Positions 26,032 to 39,589 of a DNA stretch of 64,000 nt are shown here, in pieces (position 1 is the first letter of the stretch; each line of letters opens with the position of its first letter). Made by a program: the position numbers and the translations under genes. The notes under the pieces were generated by a model. It had not been told where the DNA came from and did no database searches. It saw nothing but the letters and a program-made list of their open reading frames with translations. Origin of the DNA: Chelonoidis abingdonii (taxonomy: Eukaryota > Chordata > Testudines > Testudinidae); contig NC_133777.1 in assembly GCF_003597395.2 (NCBI RefSeq), positions 7,598,689-7,662,688 of the forward strand. The letters are read 5' to 3'.

Positions 26032-28107
26032 GTCATAGAAGGCCCTCTACCTCTCCTTATAATCTGTCCCAAGAATTTTAGTGACTTGTTTTGTGATGTC
26101 TAAGCTGCCTATAATACATGGCAATATGTTTAGCATGCTTCATATCATTAGAAGAATAATAAATCCAGAAACCTCTACTGCCTCGTCCCTTCTTGCTTTG
26201 GGGAACCATTCTTCTTCATCAGTATCTGACCATAGGACAGTGCCTGTAGGGAGGAGTGGATACATTTGTTAAGACTGCCCACAGCATTCAACTTTGAGCT
26301 AACAGAATTGGCTGCTGTGTTGTGCAGACTCTTTGCTGTATTTTACAGTACCTTAGCTTTCTATGTTTCCATTCATGCTTGTGGTGCACTGTCTCTGGAG
26401 TGGACTTGAGAAATGCAGACATTGAAGATATACAATACATATTATAGGCACAGACCCGTGTGTTCTGGGTTGTGAGCTCGTTCTGTATAATGTTATTGAT
26501 TTCCTTTTTAATCTTACTGTTGGAGAAAGGAAGAATTGGAAATAAATGAATAGTACCACTATGAAACAGTCATACCGTAATGCACGGTACAAATGCAAAC
26601 ATAGGAAAAAAAATCATGTGTCTCTTTTTAGTGGCCCATTACATAATGGACAGGCAGGGTACGAATGAAGCTAGATCTTCAACACCTTGAGCATGGACTG
26701 TGCATCTGAGAAATGCATATATCCCTTTTTCCTTTTGTTCTCAAAAATTGGGTGCTAACCAGTTGCTTTACCTTAGTAATCTGTAGTTCTTCACTCTTCT
26801 TCCATCAACATATTTTTAAAGAATTGCTTGCTGTAGAAAGACCTACAATATTGTGTTACTGTATACTTCGCAAGAACGCGTGGAGAATCAGAATACTGGT
26901 TGTTCATGCCCACACATACAGGTAACATAAAACAGCAAGAGTTTCTCTACTGGGAGATAAGTAACTGTACAGACCAGCACTGGATTGATAGCATTTGAAA
27001 GGAGGACCATCGCCAAAGGAATGCTATGAATTCACAAGCACTGCGCACATCCAATCAAGTCTTTAACATGCTTTCTGATTAAGGCATAAATTGTGACCAT
27101 CATTGTTGATACCAGTTTCTGGGCAGATATGTCAAGGCCAGAAGACAGGCCATCCTGACAAAGAGGTACCATGATGAAACCTATAAGCTGCTCAAATTGG
27201 AGAGTCTGAAAGTATGAAGTTTAAGTACAGGTCCCTGCGTGGTCACAACTGGCATGAATAACTTAGTTCTCTGCCTGGCATCAGTGGGTTCTTTAAGCTC
27301 TTTCAAACAACTCTGGAAGCCAATACAAGTAGAGAAAGTACCTGGAGAAATGCTTGAGAAAGTGATCCAAAGGTCATCCCTGAAAATAAACAGGAGGACT
27401 TGGCAATGAAGGTTTCTAGAAAACACAACTGGTCATCCAAGATGGGCCTTCCAGACTACATCCATGTAATGACAAGCGCAATATCATTAATGTACATCTT
27501 CCTGAAGCTCCATTTCAGGAGACATGCCACCCTACTACTTAGTAGCAAAGAACTCACAGGCTTTCCTCTGCCACTCCTACATCTTCCCCGCACTGTTTCA
27601 GGTGCAGACGATACATTACCAGCCCAGATAAACGATCATGGACCTCGACCAGGTTTGAACGGAAGTGGAGGCTGACACACCTGTTACTATGTCCCACCAT
27701 GTCAGCAGACATGTTATCTGTGCTAATGGTGGTCGATGTGATTAATGAGATAAAATCATTTTCATAGATTCTGAAGAGGGAGTCGGTACACCAGTGCTCT
27801 CTGTTGGGACATACTACAGACACTAGAAATTCGCAAAGACACTGAGTGACTGGCATGTAAGCCTACACAGGCAAGAGCATGACCTTTTGTGAAATTAGTG
27901 CACTTTGGTGTCAAAACCTAACAACATGCATTTTGATTAATTCTGATGCTTCTAAAATGTTGTCTGGACGCTTCCACTTCAGCCTAAACAATGAAGCTGT
28001 GTTTCTTTTGAAATGGCCGACTGTGGTTGTAGGTACTTACAATGCCCCAATCACAACAGTAGTACCTGAACACCTCAAGTATTTTTTATTTTTTTTTTTA
28101 AATTTAC

Positions 28108-28262
28108 TGTACCCTCACAAGACCCCTGTGAGGTAGGGAGTGTTGTTATCCCCTTGTGCAAAATGGTATACAGGTCCAAATTGCACAAGAAGTCTATGGC
28201 AAAGCTGGAAATTGAACACACACTCCTGATCTCCAGTTCAGTGTCGTAACCATAAGAGAAGT
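28108..28262 (-). mobile_element. MIR SINE fragment
   Basis: The plus strand reads accctcacaagacccctgtg, then ttatccccttgtgcaaaatg, with gcaaagctggaaattgaaca and ctccagttcagtgtcgtaacc later. This is the complement-strand order of the MIR core and tRNA-derived part, so the element is on the minus strand. Confidence 0.75.
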
Positions 28263-30339
28263 TGTGTCTCCCTCTTTGTGTTTAATGGTCACTTAACAAG
28301 GTTGCTGTGGGCAGAAGGAATTTTGTGGCTAGGAAAAGAGACGCTTAGTAAAAGCAGTTGAGAATCAAGTTAGAGTAGATTTGTATTTAAGATTTCTTGT
28401 AGCATGGTTCATGTGCAAACTAGAAGATGACAGCTGCAAATTCATTTAGTTTGTCAACAGTTTAACACAGAGCTACAGTAAAAACTTCATCGCAGCCATG
28501 TTTAAAAAAATTCAACCACAAGCCTCTAGACTAAATCAGCGACTCATCTTCTCCTTCTAATTACTTTAAGAGAACAAACACCTTAACAGTCTGCTGTAAG
28601 GGAAAGGGGTTTCTGCAGATGCTTGGTGTCTGGGAAGGTGTACTAGTTACCTTCTTGAAACACAAATACAAATCTCTCTTATGCATGTAGAGTTAGGATG
28701 CTGAATTTGTTTACCACCACTATTTATATTACTCAGTTTATATTTCTAACAGGAGGCTTCTGCAGACTGTAGCCCATATTTTGATGTGGAAATTCCCCAC
28801 AATTAATTCTGAGATTCTACTGACTTCTGTCAACATCGTAAGTCACCTGCTTTTGGAGAGATGAGGGAGGAAGAGTAATTTACTGTTTCAGGGAAACAAT
28901 AACCAGCAGGAATTATTAGATTTCATGCCCTCTTTACATTTCAAAATGTATTATCACCAAGATGGATGTTGTATTTTTTTACATCACAAAAATCAGCAGT
29001 GCCAGTAAAACTGCAAATTGACATACAATATATATTTCAAATCTTAAAAATGTTCTGACTGCTTTGAGAAACCAGTTCTCTCCTTCCCCTATGTATGAAG
29101 GTAGGCAGTTAGAGTGAAATATATTGGACCTGTGCTTGTTGTAAGTTAACAGTAAGTTTAACTTCTTCATGCTTGCCCAGATGGTAGGACTAATTGTCAT
29201 TGCTCCTGGTCAGGTCAGGAATTGCATAGTTAAATGAGGGCACTCTTCGTAGAAGAACCAGGTAAGAGCTGAGCTCCATTAATAACAAAAAATCCACAAA
29301 GCTTTGATGGGGGAGAGAAGGATAGAAGACGTCTGTGTGACCTGGTACGTTGCTGAACTGAAATACCAGCCAATGGACTGTACTGTGGTGCTTTACTAGG
29401 AGGAACCCTGCAGCAACCAGAAGGAGGTTTCGGTCTCAGGATGCCCATAAGAGGAACAGAGGTGGAATGGAACCCTGGGATAATGTTTTTCCTTTTACAC
29501 ACACTTAAGAAATTCAGGAGAAACCCATCTCCCACACAAAATATTGTGTTGTTCTGTAGCCTGCCAGAGCCGGGGGAAAAACATCACGATCTCAAACAAG
29601 TGCCACCTTAAACAGGCAAAATTGACCTGTTGGACATGCGTAAACTGTATTTAACATCTGGATAACTCAACTTTTAGATTTTGTAGTTGTAAGGAATAAA
29701 ATACAAGACAAATGATGTCTGTATAATACGGGGTAGGTAATTTCCTCTTACTGGCAAATGTGCAAAAGAAACAAGTTTCAAATTGCGAGTCCATAAAGAC
29801 CTACACACAAAACCTGGAACATCTGTAAATATCAGGCTGTTATTAACTGTAAGCCAATTTATCTGTACAGTGACCTGCAACCATGCAAAAATGCCCTGCA
29901 GATAGAAGGTAAGCCATAGCAGGAAGGCAGTTATATCCTATTCAGAGTAAGGTTAAAGATGTCTAAAAATAACTCAAAGTGAATTCGCTGTGGCCCAGAC
30001 GCAGCTTCAAGTCAGATCCATTCTTCTGCAGACCTGGGCCCCTGGGGGGGACAGACCACATTTGTCAGTCAAAGGTGTGCACCCATCACGTAGTCTGCAG
30101 AAAAGGTAGCCAGGAGCAGCAGCATGGTTGTTGCCTGACCCCTGCTATCTTTCTGGACCAGTCATCTACCAGCTGATCTCTCCTGCACCCACAGGTTACA
30201 GGTTGAGCTAGCTAGTGGTGGTGGTGTCACGGAGAAGACAGAGAAAGGGCCAAATGATTGCTCATAAAAGGTAAGTAAAGAAATTAATAAATTCTGTCAG
30301 ATCAGAAACTGGTTACAATACAGAAAACGAAGTTCAGGT

Positions 30340-31397
30340 ATAAATGGTCAGTTTTCAACATGAAAGAAAGTTAACGGGGTTGCCCCAAACATTTATACTA
30401 CGACCGGTGTTAGTTAGCATATTAGTGAACTTGAAGAAGAGTGGCAATGAACAATGAGATGGAAAAGTTTGCAGATGTCCAAACTCTTTAGACTAGTCAG
30501 GCCTAAACATGTCTCTAGGGAACTCCAAAAGGATCTAACAAAGAGAGGTGATCTGAATAGCAGATGAAATTCAACATGGACAAGAACAAGGAAGTTCATG
30601 CCGGAAGGAACAATATGAACTACCCAGATATGCTTATGAGTTATAAACTAACTGTGAAAGTTCAGGAAAAGATGCCCAAGCATCTTTGAGGACTGCTCTC
30701 TCAAGACATTACATCTATGTGCAATGGCAGTCACAAATACAAACAAGAAAATAAGGCTGAAGCAAGAAACTAAAACTAAAAAATTATTAAAAAACCTTGT
30801 ACCCTGTTCAGTTTTGGTTATCTCATCTTTCAAAGGATACAGCACTAGACAGAAAAGGAACCAAAAAGGGCAATGGATTTGAGGCTTAGAAATATTTCCA
30901 TATGAGAGATTAAAAAGATTAAGATAATTTAGCTGGGAAGATGAGTAAGCGATGGCAAGCTAGTGGTATATAAAAATAACGAACAGTCTAGAAAAAGTCA
31001 ATCAGGAGCTCATATCTTGTGCTATAATACAAAAACAAGGGAATACTCAACTACATTAAAGGCAACTAATTTATAACATACTTTACACAGTGAGTAATTA
31101 AACTGTAAATAACTCACAGCCACAAGATTATGATGGAGGACAGACCTTACTAGGCTTCACATAAGAATTCTATAAAATGTCTAGACTATCTAGAATAAAA
31201 GTTTATATGGGATATCAATCTTCATGCTTCAGGATATAAAACAAGTACTAACAGCTTGAAGTCACGAATAATCTTTCCCAAAAGCATACTATTGCCTAAT
31301 CAGCTGCTATGGGGAATCTTACATTCTTCTTGGAAGTGCTTGGTATGGGCTACTGAGAGACTGGATACCAGTAAATGGACCTTTGGCCTGAAATGAG
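30340..31397 (+). mobile_element. CR1 LINE fragment, decayed (ORF2 3' part and 3'UTR)
   Basis: Plus-strand words in CR1 order: tggtcagttttcaacatga, gaaaagtttgcagatg, cagatgaaattcaacatgg, gtgcaatggcagtcacaaat, ttcagttttggttatctcat, tatgagagattaaaaagatt and finally aatggacctttggcctga. They match the reverse-transcriptase C-terminal part and 3' end of reptile CR1. The reading frame has many stops and indels, so it is an old inactive copy, antisense to USP22. Confidence 0.75.
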
Positions 31398-32389
31398 TTA
31401 GGAGCACTACCTGTGTTTCTAATCCCTGATGTGCTCCGGGTTGCAACAAAACATCCATCTCTCATTATCGCTACTTGATTAAACCTAATCTAAGTACACT
31501 CATCTCCCATTCTTCTTACAGTGCCACTGAAAAACAGTGCACATATCCAAGATAGGAAGCCAAACTAAAATTTAAACAGACTTTAGTTCTTAGGATCTTA
31601 TGCTTTCTATTTTAGCAAGAGCAGCAGCTGTGTCCTTTGGATTGTGTGTGCTCCAATTAAGAAAACTAAATGTCTCTTCATTCTTGCTATGTGTCATCAT
31701 GTTAGAGGCAGCATCTACAAGTTGTTTGATTGTTATTGTTTTGCACCACCCAAATCTATTATGATGCTGTGCTTGTGCAATGCAACTGATGAGTTTCAGT
31801 AACTTGCTTAGGCTGTTGCTATTTCCTTGCAACAGGGACTGAGTTTGATATATTGAGTTATCTGCTCAATATCACGGTAAGGTATACACAAGTAGTAGGC
31901 TTTTTGCAGACTGTTGAGCTACATCTAATGGGAACGAGGTGATGAAATGTATAATGATCCTCACTGCTGGTTAAGGGACACAATTAGGTGGTTTAGGACC
32001 AAAACCTAGTAACTCAACGTTTTTAAAAGCAGCATTGAAATAGTTTGGATTTAAATACCCCTTGGAAGTATTTGCATTTTGCTGGAATGGCCAACATGGT
32101 CAACTACGGTGAAGGTTTTCATCATTTTGACACCTGCCAGTTTGTAAATGCACCAAGACCACTAAATACAGATTCGTTTTTATTGTCATCTCTAGTCAGA
32201 GCACCTTTAATACATTTCTTTCACTGTTCAAGAATAACTTCCTTAAAGGGTTATCTGCATAAGAAAGTTCACATGTGTCGTACTCAAACATTTGGTGAAG
32301 AGGCATTCAGAATGGATCTTACCTTGGCTGGCAGCTGAGCTTGGACAGCTTTATAATGAAGCTTTTAGGGAAGTGATAATACAGATGAG

Positions 32390-32830
32390 ATTTTTGCCTT
32401 CCCACATTCCTTCCTTGCCTGACTTTCAACCACTTTCCCTTCCCTTCTGGCTCCTTTTCCTCTACATTCAATTGCGCTCTTCCCCCTATCCACAGGGAGC
32501 TTTCACTCAGTCACACTGCCCCTTTCTAGCTATGGCCTCTCGTGCTTACATCCCTTCCCTCCCCTTTGACTTTCATCCAATCTCTCCAGCAGGGCTTCTG
32601 TCTTCTCTCCTCCACTGAAATGACCTTCCCCAAAAAGTCACTAACAGCCTCTTGCTTGTCAAGCATAAGGGTTACTATGTTTATTCTCCCTATTCTGCCC
32701 CCTTGATTCGCTCACCTTTGGATGTTGTCATCACTCCTTGTCCCTGAAATCACCTCCCTTCCCTAGGCTCCGACCGACTCAAATCTCTCTTGTAACCCAC
32801 TTCTTCTGCACAGGATTTAAGTGCAAACTC
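32390..32830 (+). mobile_element. L2-like LINE fragment
   Basis: The part around 32560-32680 (tcttctctcctccactgaaa, ccaaaaagtcactaacagcc) aligns by eye with the L2 reverse-transcriptase region that usually encodes KVTNDLLLAK; here a frame reads KVTNSLLLVKHKG. The flanking pyrimidine-rich sequence also fits L2 composition. Borders are uncertain and the copy is inactive. Confidence 0.5.
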
Positions 32831-34807
32831 ACCCGAATATACTTCTACCACCACTTCCATTTTTTAACTCAACAAACAAAACTGCTAAACCAACAAGGAG
32901 GTTCTGAAGAACTTCATTAATGCTTCTGCTCTTCGCTGGCTTGTGACTTCCAGCTGGCTTCTGAAGCCCAGCTCACAAGAGAGCTCTAGAGCACTGTGGG
33001 AACTGAACAGGTAGTGTCCCTGTATTTTAATTAGATGAGCTACAGAGTAGAAATAAGCTGGTTGGCCACTACCTGTAAACAATCAACAACATTGACCTAT
33101 TCCTAAATTTGGCATGGGTTCATTTTCCCTCTTGAATACAAGTATGAGGGCTTTATTGAGGAAGACAACTAATGTCAGAGCTAGAAGAATTTAAAGGAAG
33201 CACAAGTCAATAGGAAACACTATGAAGAACCAGAGCCAATAACAGATGAACTAAACTAGAGGACTGTTTTAGAGCCATTACACACTTGTTCCACACTGAA
33301 TAGCTGCAAAGCAACTATATTAGAAAAGACACATAGGAAAGAGTACAAATTTCAGTGGCAAAACTCAACATTTGGATTTTAAAATGAAACTCATCTATCT
33401 GAATTTTTAAATATCATGCAAAAAGTTTTCTGTAACTTTTTTCATTATTTGAGTTATGGTTGAAATAACTGATTGCATAATAGAAATCTTTTGCTAGTAT
33501 GGGAGGAGGGAGGGAAGGATTCCACAGTGAATGTATTAAGATGGTAGCTATGGAGGATCTTAAATCAAAATCCAGCTAGACAAAAACAACACCACCACAT
33601 TTATAAATATACACAATGAATTGATATGTACCACCTACACACACACGGCAATCCATTGCATCTGGATATAATAATAAAATATAAAGAACTCTCTCCTCCT
33701 GAAAAAATACAGGAGACTCAGGTATGCTGCTTAACCTGGAAAATACATATCTCATTAGATTCTAGAAGAAAGATTTTCCACATGGGTGGACCTGTCAACA
33801 GAACAGAAAGCTCTCAGTTGTTTTAAAAATGTCACAGACAACCAACCAAAAGCAACTGGGTTTCATCCTCATTACCAGTTTGTTTACCTAAATAACACAA
33901 TACATTTTTCTCCTCCTGTGCCAGCTGCAGTTGACCTCAGTCAGTCAATTTCATGGAATTTACCAAATGCAATTTGTTCTGAAGCTGAGTAACTGATGGT
34001 ACATACAAACTTGGATATGTATCTTACATGGCAACTGTAAAGCTGTGAGATCACTAGCTTCAAGGAGGCAAGCTTCTTGATGCTTCACAATGTACTTATT
34101 TTTCTTAAAGCGTCATTCTTGCCCCCATGATTTTTTAAAGAAAGTAATTCCCCACTTTTTAGATTATCAAAATACCACACAAAAATGTTATATGCATGTC
34201 AGCTCACTTTTCTTGGTGTTTAATCTGAAAAAGCCCATGTTAAAATGACAGTCTAAATGCACAACATTCAGGTACCTCAGTTAAGGTTCCTATAGCAACC
34301 ATAGCTTAAGCCCCTTGTATACATATATTACTTTGTGGCACATATATGTACCTTACGGAAATGTTGTAGTCACTTTAGAACAATAATTGGTTATGTCTCA
34401 ATGAAGAATCCACTCAATAAAAAAAAGTCAGTGGATGACTTGAAGAGATGCAGTCGGCAAAAATTTTAACTGGCTATTGCACTCCAATACAGTCACCTTC
34501 TGACACCTACCTACTAGAACCTAGGGAAGAAACTTAAGTCCATAGCCTTCAGCAGTGTTGCAAATCAATGCTGGAAGAGCTCTGCAGTGACCTTGCATCA
34601 ATCTGTATCTTCAATTAAAATCAGTGCCAAGGTAGTTTCACAGCACTGAGCTGCAGACGCACCTGGCAAACCTGCAATGGTAGCCAAGCTAGAGAAGCAC
34701 AGTTTCTAATAACGATTACAAAAAAACCTTAACAACAGAGCTGAGATTCAAAGACTACCCTTAATATAGCCGGCTAGATACAGAAACTGATTTACTCTCA
34801 TGCATAG

Positions 34808-35130
34808 GTTATGCCTATACTATGAGTTGAGGGTGTGATTCTCAGCTCCCGTAGACACACTCATACTAGCTCTCATCTGAGCTAGCGTGCTAAAAATAGT
34901 GGCATAGCTGACACAGCATGAACACCAGCAGCGGCACTGGCTAGCTACCCCGAGTACAAACTCTCCTGTACCCTGTATGTATGTACTCAGGGAGGCTTGT
35001 CCATGCCATCGCTGCCCATGCTACCACACCTATACTGTAATTTTTAGTTTGCTAGATCAGATAAGAGATAGCACAACTATGTCTACAGGAACTGGGAATC
35101 ACACCCCTAGCTCACAGGGCAGATGTAAGC
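34808..35130. repeat. Long-palindrome (foldback) MITE
   Basis: About 70-bp arms face each other: gggtgtgattctcagctccc... from 34831, and the complement of 35040-35107, which reads gggtgtgattcccagttcct.... The arms match at most positions and the similarity continues weakly towards the centre. The word gtagaca, typical of turtle MITEs, is in both arms. No target duplication was resolved. Confidence 0.7.
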
Positions 35131-36054
35131 AGAGCTATGTAGGGAAAAGGCATGTCTCTAACTATCATCATCAAAGGCCTTCCCCCGGAATTATCATCTC
35201 TCAGTCAGGAGCTGGGATTTCCACCTGGGGTACTCTGTTGTATATTGACAGAACCCATAGGCTGGTAACAGAAATGTTTTAATTATTTTAATTTTTAAAA
35301 ATTCAATGGAGAGTTGTCAACCAAAAGTGTTAGAAATGTTTTTATTCAATGAAGAAATGGAAAGAAGTGTGCAGTGCTAAGCAACTAGGAATTCATCATC
35401 TGTATGCTGCAGAAGTTTAGACACATTTAAAAAATCCAGTGGCTTCGTGCAAGACAGATTTTAAAGGATAAGTGAATCTACTCCTTAATTTAAACAGCAG
35501 CTGACTTACTGTAGAGGTCACTATGGGGTAAATTAAAGAAATGCTGAGCAACACTTCCCATGAGCGAGGCTGTTTCAGGGAGCGAATACAGTAGAATGGA
35601 TGCTTTATTATGAGCATTTTTTCTTAAGGCTGGTGTGCCAAGGGAACAGCTCATCAGTTAGTGGTAAGCTTTGCTGAAAATACAATTTGAGCAATACCAC
35701 AAAGATGCCCACAATGGACACCACACGCAATAACCAATCAGACCTAAGAAGTTAAACAGTACAGAATACCTCGAAGGTAACCCATAAAATTAAAAAACAA
35801 TCCTAGCTTAATTTCTTAGTACTCATTATTTACCGGGGATGGGTTAAGGTTTCTTCTAAACACAATGAACCACACTGTTTTCCTGAAAACGCCCCAAGTG
35901 GCTGCTACAACATGGAACTCTGAACACAAGCACAAATACTAGACCTGTTCACAAATTTATGTACCAAAAATACAAAGGAAGCAGATAATGCAAATGTATC
36001 TAAACTATATAACACAAGAACAGATGCCAATGTTCCTTTGCAGTTATGCAATTT

Positions 36055-36175
36055 AGCTGTAGCCATATCGGTCCCAGGATATGAGAGAGATAAGATGGGT
36101 GACATAATAGCTTTTATTGGTCCAATTTCTGTTGGTGAGAGAGACAGACTTTAGATTTACACAGAGCTATTCTTC
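36055..36175 (+). repeat. Turtle interspersed repeat fragment (class undetermined)
   Basis: Contains ctgtagccatatcggtccca, agcttttattggtccaattt and tctgttggtgagagagacag, then cacagagctattcttctgga. From memory this is a very common reptile repeat, possibly the end of a retroelement. It is a truncated copy. Confidence 0.6.
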
Positions 36176-39100
36176 TGGACCTGATTCTCTTTATACCCTG
36201 GTTATCCAAAGAATACTAAATCAATACAACTCTCTGGAGAATCTGAAGTGGGAAGCATATTGTTCAAAGCATTACTGTTTCCTCATATTAGAAGGTTTGA
36301 CATTCATATATGACTTTCCATTCTTTATTTCACAAGAGAAAAAAAAATACCAAATTTGAATGCGCTGACATCCACAGCAAAAATGGAAAAACTGAGGGAA
36401 GTCCATATTTCAGCGCCAATGTCCTCACCATACAGTCCCTGGAGAATATTCTACACAGAATAAAAAAAGTCTTTAGAATAATCTTGCTGTTTACTGATTC
36501 ACTAAGACAGGAGCCTTCAAACAGTTTAATAGAAAGACAGTCTAACAGAGCAACTTCTCTTCCATTCATGACTGCACAATCAACCTACTTCCTTATATGC
36601 AATTATGCAACATCCCTTTGGAAAACACAGCCATTACTTACCTGTTTAAGTAGTAATAAGGAAGTACTGAGGTATTTTACTTTTTAAAATCTTTAATGTC
36701 ATATACATTTTGTCCCCTGGGGAGAAGCTGAGGGAAGAAAAAATTAATTACACTGATACTTTTGCAATTCATTTTATCACTCATTCCTTTCTTCTCTTCT
36801 TGCACACACTTCCATGCTATTCGGGCATCTTCTTCCCTGTAAATGCTGCCCAGATTGCAGTTCTCCTTGGATGCTTCTCACCCATGGGCTGGTTCTTCTC
36901 CTCATGGCAGGTCCTGTTTGCTGGCAGCCCTATTCCCTGAGAGTCACCACTCTATTTCCTCTCCTCTTTCTGTTGCAGGGGCCCCTAGAGCAGGCTTCTA
37001 CAGTGGCTCTTCCTCAGTTTCAGGAAAGGCATCTAGACACCTTTTTTGCCAGGAAGAACCTGGACAACTACAAAAGCCACTGGAAGCAGAAGAGTTAGCC
37101 AAGACCATGTTATCGGCTATCTCTCCATATCAACTTCACTTTTCCCTCCTCCAAAAGCTGCTTTTTTCCTGCTCCCCCTCGCCACTTCCCCCTCCCCATT
37201 AGAAACAGTGGGTCTTGGCTCTGGAGGACAAGCGAACTAGTAAAATAAGAAAGTAACAATAAAAGGAAACAGACACTTCAGCCCTCTGAGCACTCAGTTA
37301 AAGCAGGGAGGTGATATTTATTTAGAACACCGAAAACTCAGATTTTGTTAAAACCTGTTGGTACTGTAACACTTTTTTTTTTTAAATTATTAAATGAAAA
37401 CAATATAATTCTGGGGAAAAAACTTCAAAGACATCTTTATATAGCATAAGGTACAGTTAAGACCACAAGTAAAAATAAAATCATCTTCTGCAATGCACCT
37501 TTTGCAGCCTAACCAGCTGCTAGTAGCACTGTGGTTTGAGGGTAACCATCACATTTCCAAGACAAAAGAAAAGGAACATTATAGGTGTAACAACTTCTGG
37601 GCTTCAATCAAAGGACAAAAAATGCTCCATGAGCAACTTTTGAGGACAAGTTCTGATGCAGCATTCATGTAGCTCTGATGATATCAAGACTGCCTCCTTC
37701 GTCTTCTGCAAAGGAGGATTTCCCATAGTGTAAAGGGGGGAAATGGTGATCTGTGTATAAACCAATGAGATCAGGTAAACTACCAGTCTACATTGGTTTC
37801 AGTTAGGACAGGCAAGGAGAGAATATCTATGCTCAGTTGCAAGGGAAGGGGACTGGCACAACAAACACAGTTATTTCTAAAGCTCACAGTGTTTATTACT
37901 AATTATATAAAGCCCAAGCTAAGGTCACATATTCAGTTAATTCTGCAGCTGAAAAAGCTGTTAAATATTTATGAGTGTAATAAACCGATACTGATTTACT
38001 GTGCAGTCTCCCAAACTCTAGTCTAATCAATTAGAGTTAACACAAAAGGGCGCAAGCTAAGGATTTACACTTCAGGCAAAATTTGTTTTGAACCGTTTAG
38101 CTGCATATATCATCTGGCAGAAGGGTGGGAAAGAGAATGGTGAAGACCCTGGGCAATTTAAAGACCACATTTTATTTAATAGAAAAAAAAAATCAAGTTT
38201 CCTACTGTCACTTGTTGTTTAGTGCATTCTGCTTGCCTGTATTTCAGACAAAATTATTTTCTTATCTACATATATCCAGGGACAGCTAGTTACCTGAGAC
38301 TTGACTCCTTTTAAGACATTATGGAAAATTTTCATAGTCAGATCTTGTAATTCAGTGAGCATTAAATTCTTGGGAACTCACCTAGCTCATACGTGTCTGA
38401 TGTTTTGACGTACCTATACTTTGGCTCATTCACTTTATGCTGTCACTTGGAAATGATCTTCCAAGTAAGAAACCTGAGTTCAGATGGATAGAGTTGCTGA
38501 AAAGAAACTTTCATCACTTTTGGCAGGCTCTCTTATTAATGTCCGATGATGAAGGGATTTTTAAAAATAAATGGAGGTGGGGAGAGAAATCAAATGTATC
38601 TATCTAGCACATATCTAATGCTAATTGGTCTATGTTTAAACATACCAGAGAAATAAAAAGGGTTGAACAGTTTTTCTGTGGAACATTCAAAAGGGAACCA
38701 GAAGGGACATCACAGCATTAACTCCCACTTAAGTAATAAGCTCTTCTTGCAAAAGGCAGACCTTCACAATATACCTACTCAAACATTATGCCTCTAGAGC
38801 ACTGCCCTGAAAGGAACCACATTGCCAGGCAGACACATTCTGGGCTGCAGGGGAGCAAGGGGACTTTGTGCCAAGTCGTCTATGGCCAGGCTTCCCACTC
38901 GATCAGGCCAGCCACTGCCATCTGCAGCTGGGTAAACCAGCACGTCAGGATCAGCAGAGAGCTGGTAAACTAATCAATCCTGGTCTTTCCTGACAAGGGG
39001 CAATTTGGACACGTCTTTAGTTATTAAGCAAGTCATTTCACCTATGAGACTGGCTGAGGACAAGTGTTACAGAAGAACTAGGTATGAGGATTATTAGTGT

Positions 39101-39589
39101 TCCACATTATTGCTCCCTTAAGTGGCAAGCAAAAACGCAGTGAGGACAAAGCTTCTTACGACAGGAGTCATGTCTTTGCAACTCTTGCACTTCAATTTAG
39201 AACAGAGATTTCACACTTAACAAAAAAAGGATAGTGGAGTTAAATAACCGTACCTACAGAGACCTGATTGCACTGACAACCCCGGTAGAGAATCCTCTTG
39301 CTTCAGTTTAAATAGCCATGCTTTAGAACACTCATGACTGAAAACACAGAGAAGGCTGATGTCCCAAAGAGTATCCCTCTCTCACTGCACCAGAGAGAAG
39401 CTTGCATTAAGAAGAAAATATATATCCATATTCTTCCTGTCTAAATGTTTAGACACTCTGAGAATCTGTCAAAATCTCAGAGCTCCCAAGTTCTCAGAGG
39501 CTCCTGCCTGAGTCATCAGTGCACACAAGGTGCTGAAAGACAAGCACAGCACAGAAATTAAAGGGGAGATATTGGTGTGCCAAGCTTTA

